Shown here in pieces: positions 45,667 through 55,405 of a stretch of DNA of 64,000 nucleotides. Under the pieces are notes generated by a model, which saw only the letters and a list, made by a program, of their open reading frames with translations, did not search any database and was not told the DNA's origin. Positions within the stretch are counted from its first letter, which is position 1. Each line of letters opens with the position of its first letter. This DNA comes from Pseudomonas fluorescens (GTDB taxonomy: Bacteria > Pseudomonadota > Gammaproteobacteria > Pseudomonadales > Pseudomonadaceae): positions 2,852,001 to 2,916,000 of the forward strand of contig NZ_LT907842.1 in NCBI RefSeq assembly GCF_900215245.1, written 5' to 3'. A program made the position numbers and the translations under genes.

Positions 45667-47168
45667 CAGTCGATCACCCGTCCTTTCAGTGCGAAGAGTC
45701 CTTGCGGGCGTTTCTGGATAAACAGAATGATCAGCGCGAGGATCAGGATCTTGCCGAGTACGGCGCCGATCTGCGGTTCCAGAATTTTGTTGGCGATGCC
45801 CAGGCCAAAGGCGGCCATGACGCTACCGGCCAGTTGGCCGACACCGCCGAGCACCACCACCAGGAATGAGTCGATGATGTAGCTCTGGCCCAGGTCCGGG
45901 CCGACGTTGCCGATCTGGCTCAGCGCGACGCCACCCAGCCCGGCGATGCCGGAACCCAGGCCAAACGCGAGCATGTCCACCCGCCCGGTGGGTACGCCGC
46001 AGCAGGCCGCCATGTTGCGGTTCTGGGTGACGGCGCGCACGTTGAGGCCCAGGCGGGTCTTGTTCAGCAGCAGCCAGGTCAGCACCACCACGCACAGCGC
46101 GAACGCGATGATCACGATGCGGTTGTACGGCAGCACCAGGTTGGGCAGCACTTGAATGCCGCCGGACAGCCATTCGGGGTTGGACACTTCGACGTTCTGC
46201 GCACCGAACACCAGGCGCACCAACTGAATCAGCATCAGGCTGATGCCCCAGGTGGCGAGCAGGGTTTCCAGCGGCCGGCCGTACAGGTGGCGAATCACCG
46301 TACGCTCCAGGACCATGCCGATGGCAGCGGTGACAAAAAACGCCACTGGCAGCGCAATCAACGGGTAGAACTCGATGGCGGCGGGCACGTAGCGCTGCAT
46401 CATCAGCTGCACCACGTAAGTCGAGTACGCCCCGAGCATCAGCATCTCGCCGTGGGCCATATTGATCACGCCGAGCAGGCCGAAGGTGATTGCCAGGCCC
46501 AGGGCCGCGAGCAGCAGGATCGAACCCAGCGACATGCCGCTGAAGGCCTGGCCGAGGATCTCGCCGAACATCAGTTTGCGTTTGACCTGCGCCAGGCTGG
46601 TCTCGGCAGCGGTGTGCACGGCGGCGTCGGTTTCGACACCTGGCGCGAGCAACGCCTCAAGACGCGTACGGGCCAGCGGGTCACCGGTGCCGCCCAGCAA
46701 ACGCACGGCGGCGAGGCGCACGGCGGGGTCGGTGTCGACCAACTGCAGGTTGGCCAGCGCCAGGCTGAGGGCGCTGTGCACGTCCTCGTTGGTTTCGGCG
46801 GCGACCTGCTGATCGAGGAATTTGAGTTGCGCAGGTTGCGCGCTTTTTTGCAGGGTTTTGGCGGCTGCCAAGCGCACCTTGGGGTCGGCGGCGAGCAGTT
46901 GCTGGCTGGCTTGGACGTTGTCGATCAGGCCGCGCAGGCGGTTGTTCAGGCGTACGGTTTTGGTTTCACCGTTGAGCGTGAGCTGGCCTCGTTGCAGGGC
47001 GTCTACCAGTTCGATGCGCGCGGGGTCGGGCTGGGCGGCCCAATCCTGGAGCAGCTTGGCTTGTTGCGTCGGGTTGGCAGCGAGGAAGTCGTCGGCGTCG
47101 CCTGCCTGTGCTGCGAAAGGCAGCAACAGCAAGGCCGCGACGATGAAACGGTAAAGGGCAGTGGGCAT
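45666..47168 (-). CDS. urtB: Urea ABC transporter permease UrtB
   Basis: 500 residues. A signal peptide (TALYRFIVAALLLLPFAAQA) is followed by a ~170-residue helical, HEAT-like periplasmic region (ADPKVRLAAAKTLQKSAQPA). The LivH-like permease core begins near 195 (SLGSILLLAALGLAITFGLL; VINMAHGEMLMLGAYS). This N-terminal extension is usual for proteobacterial UrtB. Forms the inner-membrane channel with UrtC. Confidence 0.95.
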   Translation of the reverse strand: MPTALYRFIVAALLLLPFAAQAGDADDFLAANPTQQAKLLQDWAAQPDPARIELVDALQRGQLTLNGETKTVRLNNRLRGLIDNVQASQQLLAADPKVRLAAAKTLQKSAQPAQLKFLDQQVAAETNEDVHSALSLALANLQLVDTDPAVRLAAVRLLGGTGDPLARTRLEALLAPGVETDAAVHTAAETSLAQVKRKLMFGEILGQAFSGMSLGSILLLAALGLAITFGLLGVINMAHGEMLMLGAYSTYVVQLMMQRYVPAAIEFYPLIALPVAFFVTAAIGMVLERTVIRHLYGRPLETLLATWGISLMLIQLVRLVFGAQNVEVSNPEWLSGGIQVLPNLVLPYNRIVIIAFALCVVVLTWLLLNKTRLGLNVRAVTQNRNMAACCGVPTGRVDMLAFGLGSGIAGLGGVALSQIGNVGPDLGQSYIIDSFLVVVLGGVGQLAGSVMAAFGLGIANKILEPQIGAVLGKILILALIILFIQKRPQGLFALKGRVID

Positions 47169-47190
47169 ATTGGTCGGCCTTACGCGGACA

Positions 47191-47273
47191 AATGTGGGCG
47201 CTGGCTTGCCTGCGATCGCGGTGTTTCAGATACACCGAGTCGTCTGCATCGCAGGCAAGCCAGCTCCTACAGG
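47191..47273. repeat. REPIN in the urtA-urtB gap
   Basis: GTGGGCGCTGGCTTGCCTGC and GCAGGCAAGCCAGCTCCTAC as inverted arms. It sits between binding-protein and permease genes, as does the REP in livK-livH. Confidence 0.8.
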
Positions 47274-47277
47274 GTTT

Positions 47278-47301
47278 GTGTCGACACTCTGGTGTCGACA
47301 C
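47278..47301 (-). promoter_or_regulatory. Stem-loop after urtA
   Basis: The palindrome GTGTCGACAC occurs twice (47278-47287 and 47292-47301), so the two copies can pair as a 10-bp stem with a 4-base loop. It lies 8 bp past the urtA stop, with no strong T-run. It probably protects the urtA 3' end or attenuates transcription into urtB. Confidence 0.5.
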
Positions 47302-47309
47302 CCCTCGGA

Positions 47310-48575
47310 TCAGTTGCTCTTCACGGCGTAATCCGGCTTCTTGTCATTGCCTGGAATGTACGGGCTCCACGGCTGGGCGCGGATCGGTTTCTCGGTCTGC
47401 CACACCACCGAGAACTGCCCATCCGCCTGGATCTCGCCGATCATCACCGGCTTGTGCAGGTGGTGGTTGGTTTTATCCATGGTCAGGGTGAAGCCCGACG
47501 GCGCGGCGAAGGTCTGGCCGGCCATGGCTTCGCGCACCTTGTCGACGTCGGTGGACTTGGCTTTCTCAACCGCTTGCGCCCACATGTGGATGCCTACGTA
47601 GGTGGCTTCCATCGGGTCGTTGGTCACGGCTTTATCCGCGCCTGGCAGGTTGTGCGCCTTGGCGTAAGCCTTCCAGTCGGCGACGAACTTTTTGTTCACC
47701 GGGTTCTCCACCGACTCGAAGTAGTTCCAGGCTGCGAGGTTACCCACCAGCGGCTTGGTGTCGATGCCGCGCAGCTCTTCTTCACCGACGGAGAAGGCCA
47801 CCACCGGTACGTCAGTCGCCTTCAAGCCCTGGTTGGCCAGCTCTTTGTAGAACGGCACGTTGGAGTCGCCATTCACGGTTGAGATCACCGCAGTCTTGCC
47901 GCCAGCGGAGAACTTTTTGATGTTGGCAACGATGGTCTGGTAATCGGCGTGGCCGAACGGGGTGTAGACCTCTTCGATATCTTTATCCGCTACGCCTTTT
48001 GAATGCAGGAACGAACGCAGGATTTTGTTGGTGGTGCGCGGGTACACGTAGTCGGTGCCGAGCAGGAAGAAACGCTTGGCGCCGCCCCCTTCTTCGCTCA
48101 TCAGGTATTCAACTGCCGGGATCGCCTGCTGGTTCGGTGCTGCACCGGTATAGAACACGTTCGGCGACATCTCTTCGCCTTCGTACTGCACCGGGTAGAA
48201 CAGCAAACCGTTGAGTTCTTCGAACACCGGCAACACCGATTTCCGCGACACCGACGTCCAGCAACCGAACACCACGGCGACCTTGTCCTGGGTCAGCAAC
48301 TGGCGGCCTTTCTCGGCGAACAGCGGCCAGTTCGAGGCAGGGTCCACCACTACCGGTTCGAGCATCTTGCCGTTCACACCGCCTTTGGCGTTGATCTCAT
48401 CGATGGTCATCAACGCCATATCTTTAAGCGAGGTTTCGGAGATTGCCATGGTCCCGGACAGCGAGTGCAGGATGCCGACCTTGATGGTCTCGGCGGCCTG
48501 TACGGTCCAGGTCAAACCCATGGCGGCAATCGATGCTGACAGGGTGAAAGCCTTGATCAAACTGCGACGCTTCAT
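47310..48575 (-). CDS. urtA: Urea ABC transporter substrate-binding protein UrtA
   Basis: 421 residues from ATG 48575, with GGAG upstream; the frame upstream to 48716 runs through the promoter and is rejected. The N-terminus KRRSLIKAFTLSASIAAMGL carries two arginines, so Sec or Tat export is possible; cut near VQA. The mature part starts AETIKVGILHSLSGTMAISE, the UrtA hallmark, and contains GCWTSVSRKSVLPVFEELNG and LFYPVQYEGEE. It binds urea or short amides in the periplasm. First gene of the urt-ure unit behind a sigma-54 promoter. Confidence 0.95.
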   Translation of the reverse strand: MKRRSLIKAFTLSASIAAMGLTWTVQAAETIKVGILHSLSGTMAISETSLKDMALMTIDEINAKGGVNGKMLEPVVVDPASNWPLFAEKGRQLLTQDKVAVVFGCWTSVSRKSVLPVFEELNGLLFYPVQYEGEEMSPNVFYTGAAPNQQAIPAVEYLMSEEGGGAKRFFLLGTDYVYPRTTNKILRSFLHSKGVADKDIEEVYTPFGHADYQTIVANIKKFSAGGKTAVISTVNGDSNVPFYKELANQGLKATDVPVVAFSVGEEELRGIDTKPLVGNLAAWNYFESVENPVNKKFVADWKAYAKAHNLPGADKAVTNDPMEATYVGIHMWAQAVEKAKSTDVDKVREAMAGQTFAAPSGFTLTMDKTNHHLHKPVMIGEIQADGQFSVVWQTEKPIRAQPWSPYIPGNDKKPDYAVKSN

Positions 48576-48625
48576 AGTGCGATCTCCGTAAGCCAATATT
48601 TTTGTGGGGCAGATACGCAGGACTT

Positions 48626-48641
48626 TGCAAAGGCTGTGCCT
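48626..48641 (-). promoter_or_regulatory. Sigma-54 (RpoN) promoter of urtA
   Basis: On the minus strand AGGCAC-N5-TTGCA matches the -24/-12 consensus with one change (first T to A). The invariant GG and GC are ten bases apart. It lies ~51-66 bp upstream of the urtA ATG. Confidence 0.75.
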
Positions 48642-48696
48642 GCGCCACTCAACATGAGCATCTACAGGGGCTGGGCGCTGACGGGAGCAGTGTTGC

Positions 48697-48711
48697 GCAC
48701 CAACTTGGCGC
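48697..48711. promoter_or_regulatory. NtrC-like site upstream of urtA
   Basis: GCACCAACTTGGCGC differs from the NtrC consensus GCACCA-N3-TGGTGC by one base in each half at most. It is ~60 bp upstream of the sigma-54 promoter, a suitable enhancer position. Confidence 0.6.
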
Positions 48712-48855
48712 CGCAATGGGTGTCGGGTGCACGGGAGGCTTCAAAAAGGGGCGAAGGGGTAGATATACAGCGCAAGTCACCCGCCGGCCTGTTCCAGGAT
48801 GCGGATTCAGACAAGGCGCTGTTTTGCCTTGGACCTTTTCGCCAGCGAGAACCTT

Positions 48856-51800
48856 ATGGACACGATCCCTGCCACACCGGCTGATTCAACGCGCCATCCT
48901 GTGAAACACCCTCCCCTGAGCCCGGCGTTTATCAGCGCCGACGACGCAGCCCGTTGGGCACACGAGGCGATAGGCCGACGACGCGATGTCGAATATGGCG
49001 GTGTGATTCTCAAGCGCGGCAGTCGTTATTACGCGACTCAGCCCATACCGGATAGACGCATGGTCTTCGATCACGGGCTGCTGTTGGCCAAAGACAGTGA
49101 GGGCAACTTTATTGCCCCCGAGGGCTATGTGGCTGAGGCGTTCTATCACTCCCACCCTGCGGATGCCGTACAAATCCGGGCCATGTTTCCCAGCTTTACA
49201 GCCGACCAGGCGCAGCTGTTCAACAACTTTTACTCGACCGCAGACCAACTCTTCAGCTTCAGGAATCGGGCGTTCGCCAAGAGTCACTATTTTTCCGGGC
49301 CGGACAGTGTGTTGCTCAAATATGTCAGCAGTGGCTCGAGCGCGGAAAAAACCTATGGCCAAAAACTGCTGGCCGGAACCGTTGAACCAAGCAGTGATTT
49401 CGAATCGCCGGTCAGGAATCTCGCCGAGGTCGGAGAGTTGTGGGTACTGATTGCGAATGCAGTTTGGGGGGGCGTTCGTGGTCGGGTGACAAAGGGCTGG
49501 CGAATGAACACACCCGTGACCACCAGCGGTGGTGTACTGCAGCAGCCCTTTTTCACCTCGGTGTTCTCAACCCCGGAAGCGGCTGTGCTGGGTGGGTTTT
49601 TGCCCACTGACGCACTGGATCAACAGCCAAAGGTGGGGTTTGTGCTCAAGCACACCCGTCAGGAGGCTTACGTGGCGACGTTAGCGCTGCCCAAGCGCCA
49701 GCCTGTGTTTTCGCCCGATAATGTTTTTCCAACACGCCCCGATGGGAAGCTGCGGCTGCCCTCACAGTACCGGCTGGCGGCCATTTACTTCAGCAGTTGG
49801 TATGAAACGGACGAGGTTGCAGCGCGAGAAAAATGGCTGGCCAGTACCTTCTTTACACCGGCGCAGATAGTGGCCGCGACACGTCAGGCGCGGGCGACCC
49901 TGGACATTCAGGACCCGGTTCGTGGCTTGTCCCTGTACATGCAAGCGTCGGATGGTGCACTGCTGGCATTCAAGGTGCCAGAGGCCACGCCCACCAGCGA
50001 TCTGGTCAGAATGGGAAGCGCGGGTGAAGTCAACGATAACGGCGCGCAGGCAGCCATGCTTGCGGGCACGTTGAGCCCGCGTGATTACGTGCGCAGAGTG
50101 ATTGCAGCGACCGATTTGTCGGTGGTACAGGCCGGTGGTTTATGGCGTACGGTCGGCAGGGTGGATAACCGCTTCAACCTGCTGACGTCGTTTTATACGG
50201 CGACTTTGAGCCGCGCGTTTCTCTCTGCACGTGATGCGGTGGTGTATGCCCATGAACGCGTCGGCACCAGGCGCGACCGCTACTATGGAGGGTATGTGCT
50301 TGAGGGCGAAGACGGCCGCTTTGTTGTCACCGAGCCGGTGGAAAGCGCCGCCAACCCCTTTGCCTTCACGTTGTTTTTCCCCGCCGACAACAAAGGGCCG
50401 TTGATACCGCCCGAACCTTACAAGCTACATGGGCGTTACGGCTCCCATCCCGAACTGTCCATGGTCGATCCCGCGCCAGTGTTACGTCGCGGCTGGACGC
50501 GCGACGAGGCATTGATTAACCAGCAGGTGTTCAGCCCCGATGAGATGTATTCAATCATCGCGGCCGGGCGAGTGGCGTATCTGTCGGGGGCCGCGAATTG
50601 TTTGCTGGAGTACACCCCTGACCGCTCATCGGGAGAGCAGTTACTGCTCGACAACATTGCCCCGAATGCCGGGAATAACAGCCTGCAGCGGCGTCTCGAA
50701 AGTGGCCAGGTCAAGCCCGGCAACTGGGTCTGGCGGCTGGCGGAAGCGGGGAACTTCAAGATTATCCGGGGCAACCCGCTGTGGGGGCCGCGCTCAGTGG
50801 TCTACAACGACTGGACGGCCAACTACACCTACGCCCCGCGATCCGGCCCGCCCGACTACGTCACCTACGGTGCGGTATATGCCAGTGCCGACGAGGCGGC
50901 CCAGAACCTCCACGGTCGAGTACATGGACGTAACTTTCCCGAGGCGGCCTGTTTTGCCTTCATCCTCAAACATCAGGATCAGGAACAGTACATCGCAAGC
51001 GAAGTGGTGGGGGTCACCGATCAGAACAAATTGTTCAATCTTAACGGTGTGTTTGAACGCAATGCGGACCGCAGTTACCAACTGCCCGATGGGTTTGCCA
51101 TTCACGGGCTGTTTCGCTCGCAGCAATGGTCACCCACCGGGCTGACGACGTCGAACGCATGGCTGACGCTGTTTTTTGTCACACCGGATGTGCTCTACGC
51201 CACCCTCTATGCCGCCAATCAGGAAGGTGCGAACCTCCCGCGAGTTTACTTTTCAACCCTGGATGGCGCGCTGCTGCGGTACGAGCCTGCGCCGCTTGAC
51301 GTGAGCAGTGGCGGCGCCGCAGACAGGGTGTTGACCGAGGCCCGGGAGCAGTTGAATTCGGGTCAGCGCTCCCCTCTGGATTTCGTCAGGGAGTGGGCAC
51401 TCAAGCGCAGTCTGCACGTCGTACGTGTCAGCCAGTGTTGGGATAAAAAAGGCGGGGTCAGCCCTACCTGGGCTGGCTATGAAACCTTGATGCCGCGGCG
51501 TTTAAGCCCCGCCTTCGCCAACCCTGACGACGCCGCCCGTCATGCTGCGGCCATGGTGCGCAAAGAAGGACGTGCTTATGGTGGGGTGCTCCTCAGGTTG
51601 GCTAACGGGTTGTTCGCCGCGACCGAGCCGCTGGTGCTTCCACCGCGTGGGCTTGCTTTGCACTGGATCTACCCGGATCAAGCGGTTGCCGTGGGGCTTT
51701 ATCCAGGGGGCAGTTCGATTGTGGCGCGTTATCGGTCCGTGCTGGACCAAGAGGTGCCGTTGCTGTTGTCCACCACCCAAAAAGCGATCTACAAAAGCAT

Positions 51801-53448
51801 GCTGCCGACGGCGGTGCTGTCCAACCTGCTGCACCGTGAAGCTCATATCAAGCGCGAGTATGTGTTTGGCGCTAATGGCTCGATCCTCAGTTATCAGCTG
51901 TCGGATTCTGATGGGCAATTGCAGCTCAAGGAGCGCCTGGCGCCGCGAAACCTGGTCAAAGGTGATTACGGCGACAACCGCGTCGAACAGCAGCTGCGCA
52001 GCGGCGCACTCTCGCCGCAGGCGTTTATCACTGAGGTGGCGAAGGTCGGTGATTTTTATGTGGTGGAGGGGGATTCGCTGTGGGGGATGCCCAGGAAGAT
52101 CACCGGGGATTTTGTGGCGCATCAAACTCGGCCGAACCCCGGGGATATTCGGCAGGTGTTCCTCGATTCGCCCGGTGGCCCGATTTTCACCCGGGCGTTA
52201 GATGCCGTTCGTCACGCTCAGCGCGAGTGGACGCCGCAAGCCGATGTGGCGTTCGGTTATGTGCTGAAGTCGGTGAGCAAGCCGCTGTACATGACGACGT
52301 TGGCACTGGTGCGAGACAACCTTGCTGATTTCAAGCAGGTCTTTATCAACGGCCAGTTGCCCCAGGGCTATGTGCTCGACGGTTTGTATCTGTGCGCTTC
52401 GAATGTTGCCATTGCGGCGGACAATGACGAAATGGCACACAGTTTTCTAGCGCCCCAATACATTGCCAAGGCGCTGAACTTTATCAGCAGCGCGCGTACT
52501 GGAAGTGTTCTGCCGCTCTATCTGTTGTGCAGCGACGGTGCGTTACTCACGTACAGGTTCCCCAAAACGTCGTCACTTTACGATTGGACGAGCAGGGCGC
52601 ACCTGGAGCGTACGCACTTGCTTCAAGGCTCCCTCACCGTCAGTGATTATGTGCGCCGCCTGGCAGGTGCCGGTGAGCTGTCCATTCGCGTCACCAGTGA
52701 AGTCTGGGGCAGGAAAGAGCGGGTCACTCTGCACTGGCTACCGAAAAGAGCGCCTCATGCGTTTGCTGACGACCCGTATTTTCATTCGTTCTGCGGCCCG
52801 CTGTTCTTTTATCCCGATGATGCCGCTCGGTATGCTCAGGGCTTGGTAGCGCCGTTCAAGGGCACGCAGTACCTGGGCGCGGTTCTGGTGCCTGGAGAAA
52901 CAGCGGGGTATGTCGCGATTGACCCGGTGGAGGATCAGGGCACGGGAAGTACAAGTACCTTGGCGTTGCTGTTCTGGATTGATCATGCGGGCTTCGACGT
53001 GCCGCCCGGCAATGTGCTGAGTACCTACAAAATCGCAGCGGTGCAGTCGTTCTACAAAGCCATTGCCTCCACCTCCAGCCGCGAGCCGCTCGACATAAAA
53101 CTGCTGGAGAACTTTGTCGCCAAGGATGACTTGCGTGACTATCTTGCGGTGGTCAAGCGCAATGCCCCCGAGGGTGCAAGGTGTTACCTGTCATGCCGGG
53201 GTGGGGCGCTGCTCAAGTACCTGCCCGTGCACAGCGCGGCTGAAACCACGCTGCTTGCTCCAGGTGAAGCGCCTGACCCAAGTGTATGGATCAGTCGGTT
53301 AAGAGCACTGGGTATTCTGTCCGTGTTGGTCTCCGATAGTTTCTGGACACGTGAGGGGGTGCTGGGTGAAGAGTGGAAAGTCAGCGAGGTGCAGGCCGAA
53401 CCGCACGTCGACGAATATTGGTATGTGCATACCAAAGACGAACTCTGA
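48856..53448 (+). CDS. 1530-residue protein of seven DUF4329-like repeats
   Basis: The chosen ATG at 48856 begins DTIPATPADS; an in-frame ATG at 48799 is possible. Seven tandem units of ~215 residues start near 21, 229, 451, 668, 883, 1101 and 1309. Each begins like LSPAFISADDAARWAHEAIG and ends with a [LF]-x-V-x5-W-x5-V block (FKIIRGNPLWG, FYVVEGDSLWG, LSVLVSDSFWT). Unit 1 has E-Y-G-G-V and F-Y-H-S-H-P, as in DUF4329 domains found in polymorphic toxins; most other units have lost the H-S-H. No signal peptide or membrane segment was seen. Its stop is 2 bp from a convergent operon. Function unknown; a toxin, effector or surface role is speculative. Confidence 0.75.
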   Translation: MDTIPATPADSTRHPVKHPPLSPAFISADDAARWAHEAIGRRRDVEYGGVILKRGSRYYATQPIPDRRMVFDHGLLLAKDSEGNFIAPEGYVAEAFYHSHPADAVQIRAMFPSFTADQAQLFNNFYSTADQLFSFRNRAFAKSHYFSGPDSVLLKYVSSGSSAEKTYGQKLLAGTVEPSSDFESPVRNLAEVGELWVLIANAVWGGVRGRVTKGWRMNTPVTTSGGVLQQPFFTSVFSTPEAAVLGGFLPTDALDQQPKVGFVLKHTRQEAYVATLALPKRQPVFSPDNVFPTRPDGKLRLPSQYRLAAIYFSSWYETDEVAAREKWLASTFFTPAQIVAATRQARATLDIQDPVRGLSLYMQASDGALLAFKVPEATPTSDLVRMGSAGEVNDNGAQAAMLAGTLSPRDYVRRVIAATDLSVVQAGGLWRTVGRVDNRFNLLTSFYTATLSRAFLSARDAVVYAHERVGTRRDRYYGGYVLEGEDGRFVVTEPVESAANPFAFTLFFPADNKGPLIPPEPYKLHGRYGSHPELSMVDPAPVLRRGWTRDEALINQQVFSPDEMYSIIAAGRVAYLSGAANCLLEYTPDRSSGEQLLLDNIAPNAGNNSLQRRLESGQVKPGNWVWRLAEAGNFKIIRGNPLWGPRSVVYNDWTANYTYAPRSGPPDYVTYGAVYASADEAAQNLHGRVHGRNFPEAACFAFILKHQDQEQYIASEVVGVTDQNKLFNLNGVFERNADRSYQLPDGFAIHGLFRSQQWSPTGLTTSNAWLTLFFVTPDVLYATLYAANQEGANLPRVYFSTLDGALLRYEPAPLDVSSGGAADRVLTEAREQLNSGQRSPLDFVREWALKRSLHVVRVSQCWDKKGGVSPTWAGYETLMPRRLSPAFANPDDAARHAAAMVRKEGRAYGGVLLRLANGLFAATEPLVLPPRGLALHWIYPDQAVAVGLYPGGSSIVARYRSVLDQEVPLLLSTTQKAIYKSMLPTAVLSNLLHREAHIKREYVFGANGSILSYQLSDSDGQLQLKERLAPRNLVKGDYGDNRVEQQLRSGALSPQAFITEVAKVGDFYVVEGDSLWGMPRKITGDFVAHQTRPNPGDIRQVFLDSPGGPIFTRALDAVRHAQREWTPQADVAFGYVLKSVSKPLYMTTLALVRDNLADFKQVFINGQLPQGYVLDGLYLCASNVAIAADNDEMAHSFLAPQYIAKALNFISSARTGSVLPLYLLCSDGALLTYRFPKTSSLYDWTSRAHLERTHLLQGSLTVSDYVRRLAGAGELSIRVTSEVWGRKERVTLHWLPKRAPHAFADDPYFHSFCGPLFFYPDDAARYAQGLVAPFKGTQYLGAVLVPGETAGYVAIDPVEDQGTGSTSTLALLFWIDHAGFDVPPGNVLSTYKIAAVQSFYKAIASTSSREPLDIKLLENFVAKDDLRDYLAVVKRNAPEGARCYLSCRGGALLKYLPVHSAAETTLLAPGEAPDPSVWISRLRALGILSVLVSDSFWTREGVLGEEWKVSEVQAEPHVDEYWYVHTKDEL

Positions 53449-53450
53449 CC

Positions 53451-54461
53451 CTAGCGCCTGCGCATCAACCCAATAAAAAACAACCCGCCAATCGCCGCCG
53501 TCGCCACGCCAATGGGCAGGTCTTCGGGGGCGATCAAGGTCCGCGCCGCAACATCTACCCAGACCAGGAACACGCTGCCCAACAGTAGGCACACCGGCAA
53601 CAATCGCCGGTGTTCGGCGCCGACCAGGCGTCGGGCAATGTGCGGCACCATCAGGCCAACAAAGCCGATGGAGCCGCTGATGGATACCAGTACGCCGGTC
53701 ATCAGAGAGGCTATCAAAAACACCTTCAGCCGCACGTTCCGCGCGTTCAGGCCCAGGGTCACAGCGGTTTGCTCGCCGGCCATCAGAGCGTTCAATGGGC
53801 GCGCCATACCCAGCAACAGCAGCAGCCCGAAGACGACCGTCACGGCAGGAATCATCAGCAGTTCCCAGCGCGCCAGGCCCAGGCCGCCGAGCATCCAGAA
53901 CATCACCGCTGAGGCTGCGCGGTGGTCGCCCATGAACAGCAACAGGTTGGCCACCGCCATCATCACGAACGACACCGCCACACCGCACAGTAACAGGCGA
54001 TCACTCTCCAGCCGCCCGTGACGGCTGGCCACCGCCAGTACCACCAGCATGCTCAGCAACGCGCCGAGAAAGGCGGCGATGGGCAGCGTCAGCAGGCCGA
54101 CGATTTCCCCGACGTGCAGCACCACAATCACCGCGCCCAGGGTCGCGCCGGAGGTCACGCCCAACAGGTGCGGGTCGGCCAGAGGGTTGCGCGTGACGGC
54201 CTGCAACACGGCGCCGATCAACGCCAGCCCGGCGCCCACCAGCGCGCCGAGCAACATGCGCGGCACGCGAATCAACCACACGATATGTTCCTGACCGGAA
54301 CTCCAGTTCACGTCACCGAGGCCGAACGCCTTGTTCAGTAAAATACGCCACACCACGTCCACCGGCACCGGCGCCGAGCCGAACCCCAGCGAGACTACGC
54401 AAGAGATCATTAACAACGCGCCAAGGGCGACCAGCAACAGGGCGTAGCGCGGGGTAATCAT
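53451..54461 (-). CDS. FecCD-type ABC transporter permease
   Basis: 336 residues, ten membrane helices, of the BtuC/FhuB/FecCD family. Motifs include IRVPRMLLGALVGAGLALIG (~64-83), NPLADPHLLGVTSGATLGAV (~91-110) and GFVGLMVPHIARRLVG (~265-280). It moves a metal complex across the inner membrane with the ATPase at 55402 and the binding protein at 54458. The start overlaps the binding-protein gene stop by 4 bp. Last gene of the operon. Confidence 0.93.
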   Translation of the reverse strand: MITPRYALLLVALGALLMISCVVSLGFGSAPVPVDVVWRILLNKAFGLGDVNWSSGQEHIVWLIRVPRMLLGALVGAGLALIGAVLQAVTRNPLADPHLLGVTSGATLGAVIVVLHVGEIVGLLTLPIAAFLGALLSMLVVLAVASRHGRLESDRLLLCGVAVSFVMMAVANLLLFMGDHRAASAVMFWMLGGLGLARWELLMIPAVTVVFGLLLLLGMARPLNALMAGEQTAVTLGLNARNVRLKVFLIASLMTGVLVSISGSIGFVGLMVPHIARRLVGAEHRRLLPVCLLLGSVFLVWVDVAARTLIAPEDLPIGVATAAIGGLFFIGLMRRR

Positions 54462-55405
54462 TCGCCGTGGAACCCTTTGGCCAGGGTTTCCACCGCCAGC
54501 ACGTTATCGATCCCCGGCGTGGCCTGCACATAAGGAATCACGATAAAACGCTGATTCTTGATGGCGTCCACCGACTGCAGGGCCGGGTTGTTGAGCAGGA
54601 ATTGCGCCTTCTGCTCGGCGGTGATTTCGCTGTAGTCGACGATCACGATCACCTGGGGGTTGCGATCCACTACGGTCTCCCAGTTCACGCGCGTCCAGCT
54701 GGCATCCATGTCATCGAGAATATTGCGCCCACCGGCTGCTTCGATCAGCGCCTGCGGCATGCCCAGGCGGCCGGAGGTCATGGCGCGGTCTTCACCGCTG
54801 TCATAGAGAAACACGCGTGGTTTGTCGGTGGGCAGGTCTTTTTGCACCTCGGCCACTTGGGCCTGCATCTTTGCCACCAGCGCGTTGGCGCGGTCTTGCA
54901 CATCGAAAATCTTTCCCAGGTTGCGCACGTCGGTATAGGTGTCTTCCAGTGTCGCGGCAGGGCGCTTCATCACAAACGCGCACGACTCGGTCAGCTCATA
55001 CACATTGATGCCCAACGGTTGCAGGGTTTGCGGCGTGAGGTCGCCACCCACACGCATGCCGTAGTCCCAGCCGGCGAAGAAGAAATCCACGTTGGCGTTG
55101 AGCAGGGTTTCCACCGATGGGTACTTACTCGCCAGCTCCGGCAGGCCGTCGAGGGTCTCGGCCATCTCCGGCGTGACCGACTTCCAGCCGGTCACGCCGC
55201 TATAGCCTGCCATGTGCGACTTGAGGCCCAGGGCAAGCATCATCTGCGTCATGTTGATGTCATGGCTGACTGCGTGTTTCGGCGCCTCCTGAAAGGTCAC
55301 GTCGCGGTTACAGCTTTTAATCGTCACTGGGTAATGGGTTGCTTCGGCAAACGCTTGAGCAGTGCCGAGTAACAAGGCGAGAGACAGCAGGGAGCGCAGG
55401 ATCAT
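54458..55405 (-). CDS. ABC transporter periplasmic binding protein (metal complex/siderophore type)
   Basis: 315 residues with a signal peptide (cut after AFA, residue ~20). The fold is BtuF/FhuD-like: VSHDINMTQMMLALGLKSHM (~46-65), SVETLLNANVDFFFAGWDYG, and the C-terminal RFIVIPYVQATPGIDNVLAV. Order and orientation (receptor, ATPase, binding protein, permease) match the zinc-responsive PA2911-PA2914 cluster of P. aeruginosa, as I recall it. The cargo may be a metal-chelate rather than a ferric siderophore; sequence alone does not settle it. Confidence 0.88.
   Translation of the reverse strand: MILRSLLSLALLLGTAQAFAEATHYPVTIKSCNRDVTFQEAPKHAVSHDINMTQMMLALGLKSHMAGYSGVTGWKSVTPEMAETLDGLPELASKYPSVETLLNANVDFFFAGWDYGMRVGGDLTPQTLQPLGINVYELTESCAFVMKRPAATLEDTYTDVRNLGKIFDVQDRANALVAKMQAQVAEVQKDLPTDKPRVFLYDSGEDRAMTSGRLGMPQALIEAAGGRNILDDMDASWTRVNWETVVDRNPQVIVIVDYSEITAEQKAQFLLNNPALQSVDAIKNQRFIVIPYVQATPGIDNVLAVETLAKGFHGE

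Noticed and set aside
46152..47882. 576-aa frame opposite urtB and urtA
   Set aside because: Antisense to two certain genes; composition bias only.
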